Below are positions 16,865 to 25,025 of a stretch of 64,000 nucleotides of DNA, piece after piece. The translations under genes and the position numbers were made by a program. How positions within the stretch are numbered: position 1 is the first letter of the stretch; every line of letters starts with the position of its first letter. The DNA is from UBA11222 sp049323435 (lineage in GTDB: Bacteria > Pseudomonadota > Alphaproteobacteria > UBA11222). Where the stretch lies: NCBI GenBank assembly GCA_049323435.1, contig JBMOMX010000038.1:11924-75923 (forward strand), in the 5' to 3' direction. The notes beneath the pieces were generated by a model. The model saw nothing but the letters and a program-made list of their open reading frames with translations, did not search any database and had not been told where the DNA came from.

Positions 16865-18652
16865 TTAAAACGCATCTGCGGGAAGCGCCATCATGGCGTC
16901 CGCGCCGCTCTTTATCTTCGCCAGCATCGAGATGCTGTCGGGCATCACGCGCTGCATGAAATAGCGCGCGGTGGCGAGCTTGGCGTTGTAAAAACCCGCA
17001 TCCCCCGCACCCGCCGCCAGCCCCGCATGGGCCGCGCGCGCCATGCGCAGCCACATCAACCCAAGCGCGGTCAAGGCAAACAGATGCAGATAATCGGTCG
17101 AGCCCGCCGCCAGATGATCGGGGTTTTCCATGCCCTTTTCGAGAAACCACAGCGTCGCCTGCTCCAGCCGGTCGCGGGTTTCCTTTAACGTCACGCAAAA
17201 TTCCGCCAGCGCAGCTTCGCCCGCGCATTCGGCGATCTGCGCATCAACATCGGCAAAGAACGCGAACACCGCGCGCCCGCCATTCATACCGAGTTTGCGA
17301 CCCACCAGATCGAGCGCCTGAATGCCATTGGCGCCTTCATAGATCATGGCGATGCGCGCATCGCGCACAAACTGCTCCATGCCCTGTTCGGCGATGTAAC
17401 CATGGCCGCCATAAATCTGCTGCGCATTGACGGCGTTGGCGAAGCCCTGATCGGTGAGATAGGCCTTCACCACCGGGGTCAGCAGCGCCATATAATCATC
17501 GGCCTTTTCCGCGCCATCCGAATGGCTGCGCACAATATCGGCCTGCACGCCGATCCACATGGAAAAGGCGCGCGCGCCTTCGTTGAACGCCTTCTGGTTC
17601 ATCAGCATACGGCGAATATCGGGATGCACGATCAGCGGATCGGCGGGTTTTTCGGGCGCCGCGGGGCCGGAGAGCGCGCGGCCCTGAAGGCGGTCCTTTG
17701 CATAGAGCAGGGCATTCTGATAGGCGACCTCGGACACCGCCAGCCCCTGCTGGCCGACCAGCAGCCGCGCCTCGTTCATCATGGTGAACATGGCGCGCAT
17801 TCCCTTATGTTCCTCGCCCACCAGCCAGCCCACCGCGCCATCATAATTCAGCACGCAGGTGGCGTTGCCGTGAATGCCCATTTTTTCCTCGATCGAGCCG
17901 CAACTGACGCCGTTGCGCGCGCCCAATGAGCCATCCGGGTTGAGCAGGAATTTCGGCACAATAAACAGCGATACGCCCTTGATGCCTTCCGGCCCGCCAA
18001 CAATTTTCGCCAGCACCAGGTGAATGATATTTTCCGCCAGATCATGTTCGCCCGCGGAAATGAAAATCTTCTGGCCACTGATTTTATAGCTGCCATCGGC
18101 TTGCTGTTCGGCGCGGGTGCGCATCAGGCCCAGATCGGTGCCGCTATGCGGTTCGGTCAGGTTCATGGTGCCGGTCCATTCGCCCGAGGTGAGTTTCGGC
18201 AGATAGCGGCGTTTCAGCGCATCCGAGCCATGCCGATGCAGCGCCTCATACACGCCATGCGTCAGGCCGGGATACATGCCAAACGCCATATTGCTGGACG
18301 TCACCATTTCATTGAACGCCATGGCCAGCACCACCGGCATACCCTGGCCGCCATATTCCGGATCGCAGGTCAGGCTGGGCCAGCCGCCCTCGACAAAGGT
18401 TTTATAGGCCGCCTTGAACCCATCGGGCGTGGTGACCGAGCCATCCGCATGGCGGGTGCAGCCCTGAAGGTCGCCCACACGGTTGAGGGGGTGCAGCACC
18501 TGTTCGCAGATCTTTGCGCCCTCGGCCAGCACCGCCTCCAGCAGATCGGTTCCCGCCGAAGCATAGGCCGGCAGATTACCCAGTTTTTCCAGCCCCAAAA
18601 CCTCACGCAACAGAAAACTGAATTCTTTCAGTGGCGCTTGATAGACGGGCAT
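16865..18652 (-). CDS. Acyl-CoA dehydrogenase, large form with C-terminal extension
   Basis: A 595-residue member of the large acyl-CoA dehydrogenase class, with an extra N-terminal helical segment (YQAPLKEFSFLLREVLGL, residues 4-21) and a C-terminal extension of about 130 residues after the core. The core shows NLTEPHSGTDLGLMRTRAE, the ISGQKIFISAGEHD strand, and the catalytic Glu in IYEGANGIQALDLVGRKL. Enzymes of this architecture act on medium/long-chain or 3-methylthiopropionyl-CoA-like substrates (DmdC type), so DMSP- or fatty-acid-derived substrates are both possible. It is the first of three dehydrogenase genes and follows a cupin gene by 21 bases on the minus strand. Confidence 0.92.
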   Translation of the reverse strand: MPVYQAPLKEFSFLLREVLGLEKLGNLPAYASAGTDLLEAVLAEGAKICEQVLHPLNRVGDLQGCTRHADGSVTTPDGFKAAYKTFVEGGWPSLTCDPEYGGQGMPVVLAMAFNEMVTSSNMAFGMYPGLTHGVYEALHRHGSDALKRRYLPKLTSGEWTGTMNLTEPHSGTDLGLMRTRAEQQADGSYKISGQKIFISAGEHDLAENIIHLVLAKIVGGPEGIKGVSLFIVPKFLLNPDGSLGARNGVSCGSIEEKMGIHGNATCVLNYDGAVGWLVGEEHKGMRAMFTMMNEARLLVGQQGLAVSEVAYQNALLYAKDRLQGRALSGPAAPEKPADPLIVHPDIRRMLMNQKAFNEGARAFSMWIGVQADIVRSHSDGAEKADDYMALLTPVVKAYLTDQGFANAVNAQQIYGGHGYIAEQGMEQFVRDARIAMIYEGANGIQALDLVGRKLGMNGGRAVFAFFADVDAQIAECAGEAALAEFCVTLKETRDRLEQATLWFLEKGMENPDHLAAGSTDYLHLFALTALGLMWLRMARAAHAGLAAGAGDAGFYNAKLATARYFMQRVMPDSISMLAKIKSGADAMMALPADAF

Positions 18653-18673
18653 GGCGCGCTTCCTTTCGGGAAA

Positions 18674-19177
18674 TTAAAGCGGTTTGGCGTTCAGCATGAC
18701 AGCGGCGATTTTACACACCTTGCCGGAACGGTTCGACCAGGCGTGATTGGTGCCGCGCTGGATCAGCACATCGCCCGCCTTCAGCAGGGTTTCGCCGGTT
18801 TCCATCATGGAATAAATTTCTCCCTCCAGCACGATAATGAAATCGACCGTATTGGTTTTGTGAAAGCCGGGATGCGATTCCACCCCCTTGCCGGGTTTGG
18901 CGATGCCCTCGGGTTCGGGCGGAAATTCCGCCACACGCAGCATCAGCTGGCCGGGGCTGGGTTCCAGCGCATAATCGCCGGGGCGGCGGCTGTCCACATT
19001 GCCGCTATTATCGGCGGGCAGGCCGGTCGCCCAAAGTTCGGCCAGCGCCAGCGACCCCTGGGCGGCGAAATCTTCCATGCCGCCGCCGCCAAACACATCG
19101 GCAATGCCGCTATCCATAAAAAATATCGAACGGCCCTGGGCGTCATGGCCGGTGACAACTCGCCGAACAGGTTTCAT
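18674..19177 (-). CDS. Cupin domain-containing protein
   Basis: A 167-residue single-domain cupin. The first motif region reads GVESHPGFHKTNTVDFIIVLEGEIYSMME, with His and Glu of the metal site, and the second lies around DVLIQRGTNHAWSNRSG. The protein begins MKPVRRVVTGHDAQGRSIFF, a start style seen in small cupins linked to aromatic and acyl catabolic genes. GGGAGGAACC precedes the ATG at 19177; the longer open frame to 19276 would remove this site. It lies between a small unknown gene and the large acyl-CoA dehydrogenase gene on the same strand. Ligand unknown. Confidence 0.87.
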   Translation of the reverse strand: MKPVRRVVTGHDAQGRSIFFMDSGIADVFGGGGMEDFAAQGSLALAELWATGLPADNSGNVDSRRPGDYALEPSPGQLMLRVAEFPPEPEGIAKPGKGVESHPGFHKTNTVDFIIVLEGEIYSMMETGETLLKAGDVLIQRGTNHAWSNRSGKVCKIAAVMLNAKPL

Positions 19178-19272
19178 GCTGGTTCCTCCCGGGGAAAGTG
19201 GCGGCATATTGCCGCGCATCATTATCCCGATTGGATCATGCATCCCGCATTTGCGCAAGCCCCGCCTGCCAT

Positions 19273-19464
19273 TCAAGCATTTGCTATTTTATGCCTAGCC
19301 TTGCGATTGGCCTCATGCTCTGCCTCCATGGCTACGATACGCTCATTTGATAACGCCACATAAGCAATTGCGTCATCAATGGCTGCAATTGCAGACTCAG
19401 CCGATTTGTGCAGCTGGTCAATCAGCGCATCTAACTCAGCTTCATTATGGTGTCGTTTAGCCAC
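19273..19464 (-). CDS. Small helical hypothetical protein coupled to pyrF
   Basis: A 63-residue frame beginning with GTG at 19464, inside the last codons of pyrF (GGTGGCTAA: the GTG overlaps the pyrF stop by eight bases). The product is highly charged and almost certainly alpha-helical: NEAELDALIDQLHKSAESA, then ERIVAMEAEHEANRKARHK. No family was recognised. It has lower G+C than its neighbours and few rare features; the overlap arrangement suggests re-initiation from pyrF. I believe it is a real small gene because of the overlap and sensible composition, but there is no homology evidence. Confidence 0.5.
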   Translation of the reverse strand: MAKRHHNEAELDALIDQLHKSAESAIAAIDDAIAYVALSNERIVAMEAEHEANRKARHKIANA

Positions 19465-20128
19465 CGCGCATCTCCTTGAGCACCGCCTCGGCGGCGGCGC
19501 GGCGGTCCGGGGCCTGGACAATCGGGCGGCCGACCACCAGATAATCGGCGCCCGCGGCAAGCGCGTCTTTGGGCGTCATCACCCGTTTCTGGTCATTGGC
19601 GGCCGCACCCGCCGGGCGGATACCCGGGGTGACGATCAGCATATCGGGGCCAAGGGCGGCGCGCAGGCGCACCGCCTCCTGCGCCGAAGCGATGACGCCA
19701 TCGCAGCCGCTTTCCTTTGCAAGCAAGGCGCGTTGCAAAACCAATTGCTCCACACCGCCATGATAGCCCATTTCATCCAATGCGGTGTGATCAAGACTGG
19801 TCAGCACCGTGACGCAGAGAATTTTCAGATCGCTTTGCCCGCGCCCGGCCACGGCGGCGGCCAGAATTTCCCGGTCGCCATGCACGGTAAGGAATTGCGC
19901 GCCGATGGTGGCCGCGCTCGTCACCGCATTGCGCACGGTTTCGCCAATGTCATAAAATTTGAAATCGAGAAACACCTTGTCGCCGCGCGCAATCAGTTCG
20001 CGCGCCAGATCGGCCCCGCCGAGCGGAAATAATTGCAGGCCGATTTTATAGAATCGCACCACGCCGCGCAATTCATCCGCCACGGCGTGCGCCTCGGCGA
20101 TGGTGGGCACGTCGAGCGCGACGATCAA
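19457..20128 (-). CDS. pyrF: Orotidine 5'-phosphate decarboxylase (start uncertain)
   Basis: PyrF makes UMP from OMP, the last step of pyrimidine synthesis. The barrel begins LIVALDVPTIAEA, has the catalytic FLDFKFYDIGETV (Asp-x-Lys-x-x-x-Asp type), then TVHGDREIL and the phosphate-binding GADYLVVGRPI near the end. Start choice is difficult: no in-frame ATG or GTG exists between the domain and a GTG at 20287, and the frame there runs through a dispersed repeat that would be translated as a Pro/Gly-rich leader. The reported start is the in-frame TTG at 20128, giving 223 residues; an ATC after the AGGAGGG at about 20172 and the GTG at 20287 are alternatives. It is followed by a coupled small gene and preceded by bioB. 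Confidence 0.85.
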   Translation of the reverse strand: MIVALDVPTIAEAHAVADELRGVVRFYKIGLQLFPLGGADLARELIARGDKVFLDFKFYDIGETVRNAVTSAATIGAQFLTVHGDREILAAAVAGRGQSDLKILCVTVLTSLDHTALDEMGYHGGVEQLVLQRALLAKESGCDGVIASAQEAVRLRAALGPDMLIVTPGIRPAGAAANDQKRVMTPKDALAAGADYLVVGRPIVQAPDRRAAAEAVLKEMRGG

Positions 20129-20179
20129 CCGTTCTTCATGGGGGATATTGATATGCGATTGTTTGATACTACCCTCCTG

Positions 20180-20270
20180 ACCCCCTCCCGGCCTCCCCCT
20201 TTCAGGGGGAGGAGGGCGATTGCCGCATATGCCTCCCTCCCCCTGCAAGGGGGAGGGTTGGGGTGGGGGT
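20180..20270. repeat. Dispersed repeat of the CCTCCCCCT family at the 5' end of pyrF
   Basis: The two hairpins (CCTCCCCCTTTCAGGGGGAGG at 20192-20212 and CCTCCCCCTGCAAGGGGGAGG near 20236-20256) match the copies at 10830, 42291 and 63712. On the minus strand the element ends in AGGAGGG directly before the pyrF coding region, and the pyrF frame stays open through it. Confidence 0.88.
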
Positions 20271-20322
20271 CCGTTAACAGGCTCCACCCAAATTGATTCC
20301 GTTCAGGCGTGCGCCACCCCGA

Positions 20323-21315
20323 TTACTCCGCCGCCTGCGCCGCCGCGGCTATTGCGGCCACGGGTTGCGGCGTGATGCCCAATCTTGCAAACAGCGCGTC
20401 ATCGCGTTCCTTGGCCGGGTTTTTCGTGGTCAGCAGTTTCGGCCCGATAAAGATCGACCCCGCGCCCGCCAGAAAACACAGCGCCTGAGTTTCGTCATTC
20501 ATCTGTTCGCGCCCCGCCGACAGCCGCACCACAGAGGCGGGCATCAGAATTTTCGCCACCGCCACCGTGCGCACAAATTCAAAACTGTCGAGCCGGTCTT
20601 CGCCATAGACAGGCGTGCCTTCGGTCTGGATCAGCATATTGACCGGCACGCTTTCGGGATGTTCCGGCAGATTGGCCAGCGTATGCAGCATACCGATACG
20701 GTCGGAACGCGCCTCGCCCATGCCGACAATGCCGCCGCAGCACACATTGATGCCTGCATCACGCACATAACTAAGCGTATCCAGCCGGTCCTGATAGGTC
20801 CGTGAACTGATCACCTTGCCGTAAAATTCCGGCGAGGTGTCGATATTGTGATTGTAATAGTCGAGCCCCGCATCCTTTAGCCGCCGCGCCTGCAAATCTG
20901 TCAGCATCCCAAGCGTCACGCAGGTTTCCATGCCCAGCGCCGCCACGCCCTCGACCATCTGGCACACCGCGTCCAGATCCTTGTCCTTGGGATTGCGCCA
21001 CGCGGCCCCCATGCAATAGCGGCTGGCGCCCGCCTCTTTGGCGCGCTTCGCCTCGGCGATCACCTCCTCGACCGGCATCAGCTTGGTGGCCTTGACCGGC
21101 GTCTCGAACTTGGCCGATTGCGCGCAATAGCCGCAATCCTCGGGGCAGCCGCCGGTTTTGATGCTGAGCAAGGTGCTCATCTGCACCTGATTGGGATCGA
21201 AATATTTGCGATGCGCCGTCTGCGCCTGAAAAATCAGATCGTTGAACGGCAGCGCGAACAAAGCGGCGATTTCCTCGCGGGTCCAGTCATGCCGTAATTC
21301 TGTGCCTTTGTGCAT
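20323..21315 (-). CDS. bioB: Biotin synthase
   Basis: A 330-residue radical-SAM enzyme inserting sulfur into dethiobiotin. The radical-SAM cluster motif CPEDCGYC supplies Cys57, Cys61 and Cys64; YNHNIDTSPEFY and the later CCGGIVGMGE (cysteine of the second cluster region), and RLSAGR with the [2Fe-2S] Arg ligand follow. Everything needed for function appears present. The ATG is one base after the acs stop (TAATATG), so translation is probably coupled to acetyl-CoA synthetase. No other bio genes are in the window; biotin is needed by acyl-CoA carboxylases, which may explain its place among acyl-CoA genes. Confidence 0.96.
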   Translation of the reverse strand: MHKGTELRHDWTREEIAALFALPFNDLIFQAQTAHRKYFDPNQVQMSTLLSIKTGGCPEDCGYCAQSAKFETPVKATKLMPVEEVIAEAKRAKEAGASRYCMGAAWRNPKDKDLDAVCQMVEGVAALGMETCVTLGMLTDLQARRLKDAGLDYYNHNIDTSPEFYGKVISSRTYQDRLDTLSYVRDAGINVCCGGIVGMGEARSDRIGMLHTLANLPEHPESVPVNMLIQTEGTPVYGEDRLDSFEFVRTVAVAKILMPASVVRLSAGREQMNDETQALCFLAGAGSIFIGPKLLTTKNPAKERDDALFARLGITPQPVAAIAAAAQAAE

Positions 21316-21316
21316 A

Positions 21317-23263
21317 TTATCCGCCTTTATTCATACGATTATTCACCAGATCCTCGACCACGCTGGGATCGGCCAGCGTCGAGATATCGCCCAGCGAGGA
21401 ATACTCATTTTCCGCGATCTTGCGCAAGATGCGGCGCATGATTTTGCCCGAACGGGTTTTCGGCAGGCCAGGCGCCCATTGCAGCAGATCGGGCGCGGCG
21501 ATGGGGCTGATTTCCTTGCGCACCCATTGCACCAGCTCCTTGCGCAGTTCCTCGCCCGGCGCAACGCCCGCATTCAGCGTGACATAGGCGTAAATCCCCT
21601 GGCCCTTAATGTCATGCGGATAGCCCACCACGGCGGCCTCGGCCACCTTGGGGTGCGCCACCAGCGCCGATTCCACCTCGGCCGTGCCCATGCGATGGCC
21701 CGAAACATTCAGCACGTCATCGACCCGGCCGGTAATCCAGTAATAGCCGTCTTCGTCGCGCCTGCACCCGTCGCCGGTGAAATATTTTCCGGGATAGGTG
21801 GTGAAATAGGTTTCGATAAAGCGCGCATGATCGCCATAGACGGTGCGCATCTGGCCCGGCCAGCTGCCGCTCAGGCACAGATTACCGGATGCGGCGCCTT
21901 CCAGCACCGCGCCTTCGGCATCCACCAGCACCGGCTGCACCCCGAAAAACGGCCGGGTCGCGGAACCGGGTTTCAGCGCCGTCGCGCCCGGCAGCGGCGC
22001 GATCAGAATGCCGCCGGTTTCGGTTTGCCACCAGGTGTCGACAATCGGGCAGCGCCCTTCGCCAACCACCCGGTGATACCAGAGCCAGGCTTCGGGATTG
22101 ATCGGTTCGCCGACCGAGCCGAGCAAACGCAGGCTTTTGCGGCTGGTGGACGTGACCGGCCCGTCGCCTTCGCGCATCAGCGACCGCAACGCCGTGGGCG
22201 CGGTGTAGAAAATATTGACCTGATGCTTGTCGCACACCTGCCAGAAACGGCTGTTGGTGGGATAGTTCGGCACGCCTTCGAACATCAGCGTCGTTGCGCC
22301 GTTCGACAGCGGGCCATAGACAATATAGCTGTGCCCGGTCACCCAGCCGACATCGGCGGTGCACCAGTAAATATCGCCGTCATGATAATCGAACACAGTG
22401 TGATGCGTCAGGCTGACGAACACCATATAGCCGCCGGTGGTGTGCAGCACGCCTTTGGGTTTGCCGGTGGAACCCGACGTGTACAGAATGAACATCGGGT
22501 CTTCGGCGTTCATTTCCTCCGGCGCACAGGTGGCAGGCACGTTCGCCGCCGCCTCATGCAGCCAGATATCGCGCCCCGCCTGCATCGTGATCGCGCCGCC
22601 GGTGCGCCGCGCCACGATCACGGATTTGACGCCGGGACATTGCCGCAACGCCTCGTCGGTGTTGGCCTTTAGCGGAATTTTTTTGCCGCCGCGCACGCCC
22701 TCATCCGCCGTGATCACGCAATTGGATTCGCAATCGAGAATGCGCCCGGCCAGCGCATCGGGCGAAAAGCCGCCAAACACCACCGAATGCACGGCGCCTA
22801 TGCGCGTGCAGGCCAGCATGGCATAGGTGGCCTCGGGGATCATCGGCATATAGATGGTCACCCGGTCGCCCTTTTTGACGCCGCGTGATTTAAGCACATT
22901 GGCGAAACGGCAAACCTCGTCATGCAGCTGGCGGTAGGTGATGCGTTTATCATCAGTGGGTTCATCGCCTTCCCAGATGATCGCCACCTGATCGCCGCGT
23001 TTGGCGAGATGCCGGTCGATGCAATTGACGCTGGCGTTCAGCGTGCCGTCTTCATACCAGCGGATGCGGAAATCCTTCGCATCAAAGGACACATCCTTGA
23101 CCTTTGTGTAAGGCCGGATCCAGTCAATGCGTTTGCCCTGCTCGCCCCAGAACGCCTCGGGATTTTTGATCGAGGCCTCATACATGGCCAGATATTTGGC
23201 GTTATCCACCCAGGCCTTTTTGGCCCATTCGGCGGGGACGGGGAAAGTCTGATCGTTCGACAT
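21317..23263 (-). CDS. acs: Acetyl-CoA synthetase (AMP-forming)
   Basis: A 648-residue ANL-superfamily enzyme converting acetate, ATP and CoA to acetyl-CoA via acetyl-AMP. Visible motifs: ATP-binding YTSGSTGKPKG, the adenylate segment WWQTETGG, hinge TGRVDDVLNVSGHRMGTAE, and the C-terminal PKTRSGKIMRR whose Lys is the usual acetylation-controlled residue. Length matches Acs (about 650). AGGAAC precedes the ATG. It lies eight bases after a crotonase gene and one base before bioB, in a minus-strand run that may reach back to 26.8 kb. Propionate activity cannot be excluded. Confidence 0.96.
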   Translation of the reverse strand: MSNDQTFPVPAEWAKKAWVDNAKYLAMYEASIKNPEAFWGEQGKRIDWIRPYTKVKDVSFDAKDFRIRWYEDGTLNASVNCIDRHLAKRGDQVAIIWEGDEPTDDKRITYRQLHDEVCRFANVLKSRGVKKGDRVTIYMPMIPEATYAMLACTRIGAVHSVVFGGFSPDALAGRILDCESNCVITADEGVRGGKKIPLKANTDEALRQCPGVKSVIVARRTGGAITMQAGRDIWLHEAAANVPATCAPEEMNAEDPMFILYTSGSTGKPKGVLHTTGGYMVFVSLTHHTVFDYHDGDIYWCTADVGWVTGHSYIVYGPLSNGATTLMFEGVPNYPTNSRFWQVCDKHQVNIFYTAPTALRSLMREGDGPVTSTSRKSLRLLGSVGEPINPEAWLWYHRVVGEGRCPIVDTWWQTETGGILIAPLPGATALKPGSATRPFFGVQPVLVDAEGAVLEGAASGNLCLSGSWPGQMRTVYGDHARFIETYFTTYPGKYFTGDGCRRDEDGYYWITGRVDDVLNVSGHRMGTAEVESALVAHPKVAEAAVVGYPHDIKGQGIYAYVTLNAGVAPGEELRKELVQWVRKEISPIAAPDLLQWAPGLPKTRSGKIMRRILRKIAENEYSSLGDISTLADPSVVEDLVNNRMNKGG

Positions 23264-23271
23264 GGATGTTC

Positions 23272-24057
23272 CTATTTTTTACCAAACACAGGCGGGCGCT
23301 TTTCGGCAAAGGCGCGCTGGGCTTCTTTAGCATCATTGCTGCGCATCGTCTCGCCTTCCATCGCCAGCGACAGCGGCAGCACCTGATTGGAGATGGCGCG
23401 GATATAGCTGTTGATCGGCACCTTGGAGGCGATGATCGCGGCCTGCGGCCCCGCCGCCAGCCGGTCGGCGCATTCCATTGCTTTGGTCATAATATCCTTG
23501 TCATCAACCAGAAAATTCACCAGCCCCATATCGAACAGCGCCTGGCCGGTCAGCCGTTCGCCGGTCATCAAAAACCATTTTGCGCGGTTGACGCCCAGCA
23601 GCAGCGGCCAGATCACCTGCCCGCCATCGCCAGCACCTATGCCCATATTGACATGGGTGTCGGCGAAAACCGTGCTGTGCCCGGCCACCACCACATCGCA
23701 TAGCAGCGAAATTGTCGCGCCCAGCCCCATCGCATAGCCCTGCACCGCAGAGATAATGGGTTTGCGCAGTTCCAGAATATGATCGACGATCTGGCGCCCC
23801 TCTTCCAGGGTCAGGCTGGCGGCATCGCCGCCGCCGCCAAAATCGCCGCCCGCACAAAAGGCGCGGCCAGCCGCCGCCAGCAGAACGACTTTCACATCGC
23901 GGTCCGCCTCCGCATCGCGCGTAAAGCGGGCCAGCTCATGGTGCAGAACCCCGTTCACCGCATTCAGCCGTTCCGGCCGGTTCAGCGTAACCACCGCCAC
24001 GCCATTGGCCCGCTTGTCGATCAACATGGCCTGATAATTTTCCTGCCGCAAAGTCAT
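23272..24057 (-). CDS. Enoyl-CoA hydratase/isomerase family protein lacking both usual Glu
   Basis: A 261-residue crotonase-fold protein. The oxyanion-hole segments AGRAFCAGGDF (64-73) and VQGYAMGLGA (105-114) are intact, so acyl-CoA thioester binding is expected. However, the positions of the two hydratase glutamates are Thr115 (GATISLLCD) and His135 (FADTHVNMG), so classical hydration is unlikely. A GAGDGGQVIW segment (141-150) places Asp144 near the active site, as in a subgroup of unassigned crotonases. The reaction may be isomerisation, hydrolysis or decarboxylation. GGGAGGATC precedes the ATG. The gene lies between an F420-type oxidoreductase gene and acs on the minus strand. Confidence 0.88.
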   Translation of the reverse strand: MTLRQENYQAMLIDKRANGVAVVTLNRPERLNAVNGVLHHELARFTRDAEADRDVKVVLLAAAGRAFCAGGDFGGGGDAASLTLEEGRQIVDHILELRKPIISAVQGYAMGLGATISLLCDVVVAGHSTVFADTHVNMGIGAGDGGQVIWPLLLGVNRAKWFLMTGERLTGQALFDMGLVNFLVDDKDIMTKAMECADRLAAGPQAAIIASKVPINSYIRAISNQVLPLSLAMEGETMRSNDAKEAQRAFAEKRPPVFGKK

Positions 24058-24123
24058 GATGTGATCCTCCCTGTTTCGCGCCCCCTGATCTGAAGGGTTC
24101 TAGCTTTGTGTATGAACATCCCG

Positions 24124-24999
24124 CTAAGCGCCCGGCGCCAGTTCCGCCAGCAGCGCATTATCCGTCATACGGCCCCCATCGGGGGGGATGGCCTGAATGC
24201 AGACATGGCTGGCGCCGGCCTGGAAATGCGCATCTATCCGCTCACGGATTCTCCCGGCATCCCCCCAGGCGACAATGGCGTCTGTCACCCGGTCGCTTTT
24301 GGTGTCAATTTCATCGGCGCTGAAACCAAGCCGCAGCAGATTATTGCGGTAATTGGGCAGCGCCAGATAAAAGCCGATGGTCTTGCGCGCCACATCGCGC
24401 GCTTTGGCCGGATCGGTTATGCCCAGCACCATCTGTTCAACGCACAGCATCGGCCCCGCACCCAGAATTTTGCGCGCCATGGCGGTATGTTCCGGCGTCA
24501 CCAGATAGGGATGCGCGCCCGCCGTATGGGTTTTCGCCAGTTCCAGCATTTTCGGGCCAAGTGCTGCAATGACCGTTAGCGGGGCTTCCGCCGGGGCAAT
24601 GCCGGTGAAGGGCGCGCCAGTTTTCATACCTTCCAGATAGGCCTTCATGGTCGCCACCGGCGCACCATATTTATGGCCGCGCACGCCTTCGACCAGCGGC
24701 ACATGCGACACGCCCAGCCCAAGCAGAAAGCGCCCGCCGGACTGTTCGGCCAGCGTGTTCTGGCCGCTGACCGAGGCGCGCGCATCGCGCGCATAGATAT
24801 TGGCAATGCCGGTGGCGACAATCAGTTTCTGCGTATTGGCGAGCAGCCAGGCCGCATGGGCAAAGGGTTCGCGCCCCGTGGCCTCGGGAATCCACAGCGC
24901 GCTATAGCCCCATTTCTCCACCTGCTGGGCAAATGCCGCCGCCTCGGCCGCCGTCATGCCATCGGTGAACTGCCATACGCCCAATTTTCCCAGCTGCAT
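24124..24999 (-). CDS. LLM class F420-dependent oxidoreductase
   Basis: A 291-residue single-domain luciferase-like barrel. Typical segments are LGVWQFTDGMTAAEAAAFAQ, the YSALWIPEATGREPF strand, TGIANIYARDARA and LGLGVSHVPLVEGVRG. This matches the F420-using branch often annotated TIGR03620-like. Substrate unknown. GAGGAGAAAATC precedes the ATG at 24999. It sits 26 bases after an alpha/beta hydrolase gene and 66 bases before the crotonase gene on the minus strand. F420 dependence is inferred from the family only; no F420 synthesis gene is in the window. Confidence 0.85.
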   Translation of the reverse strand: MQLGKLGVWQFTDGMTAAEAAAFAQQVEKWGYSALWIPEATGREPFAHAAWLLANTQKLIVATGIANIYARDARASVSGQNTLAEQSGGRFLLGLGVSHVPLVEGVRGHKYGAPVATMKAYLEGMKTGAPFTGIAPAEAPLTVIAALGPKMLELAKTHTAGAHPYLVTPEHTAMARKILGAGPMLCVEQMVLGITDPAKARDVARKTIGFYLALPNYRNNLLRLGFSADEIDTKSDRVTDAIVAWGDAGRIRERIDAHFQAGASHVCIQAIPPDGGRMTDNALLAELAPGA

Positions 25000-25025
25000 G
25001 ATTTTCTCCTCGCGCTTGTGCTCAT

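Noticed and set aside
18020..19363. A 447-codon plus-strand open frame
   Set aside because: Antisense to the large acyl-CoA dehydrogenase and cupin genes; no family and shadow composition.
21242..22672. A 476-codon plus-strand open frame
   Set aside because: Antisense to acs and the bioB start, with shadow-type composition (many His, Arg, Gln); the acs motifs are unambiguous on the other strand.
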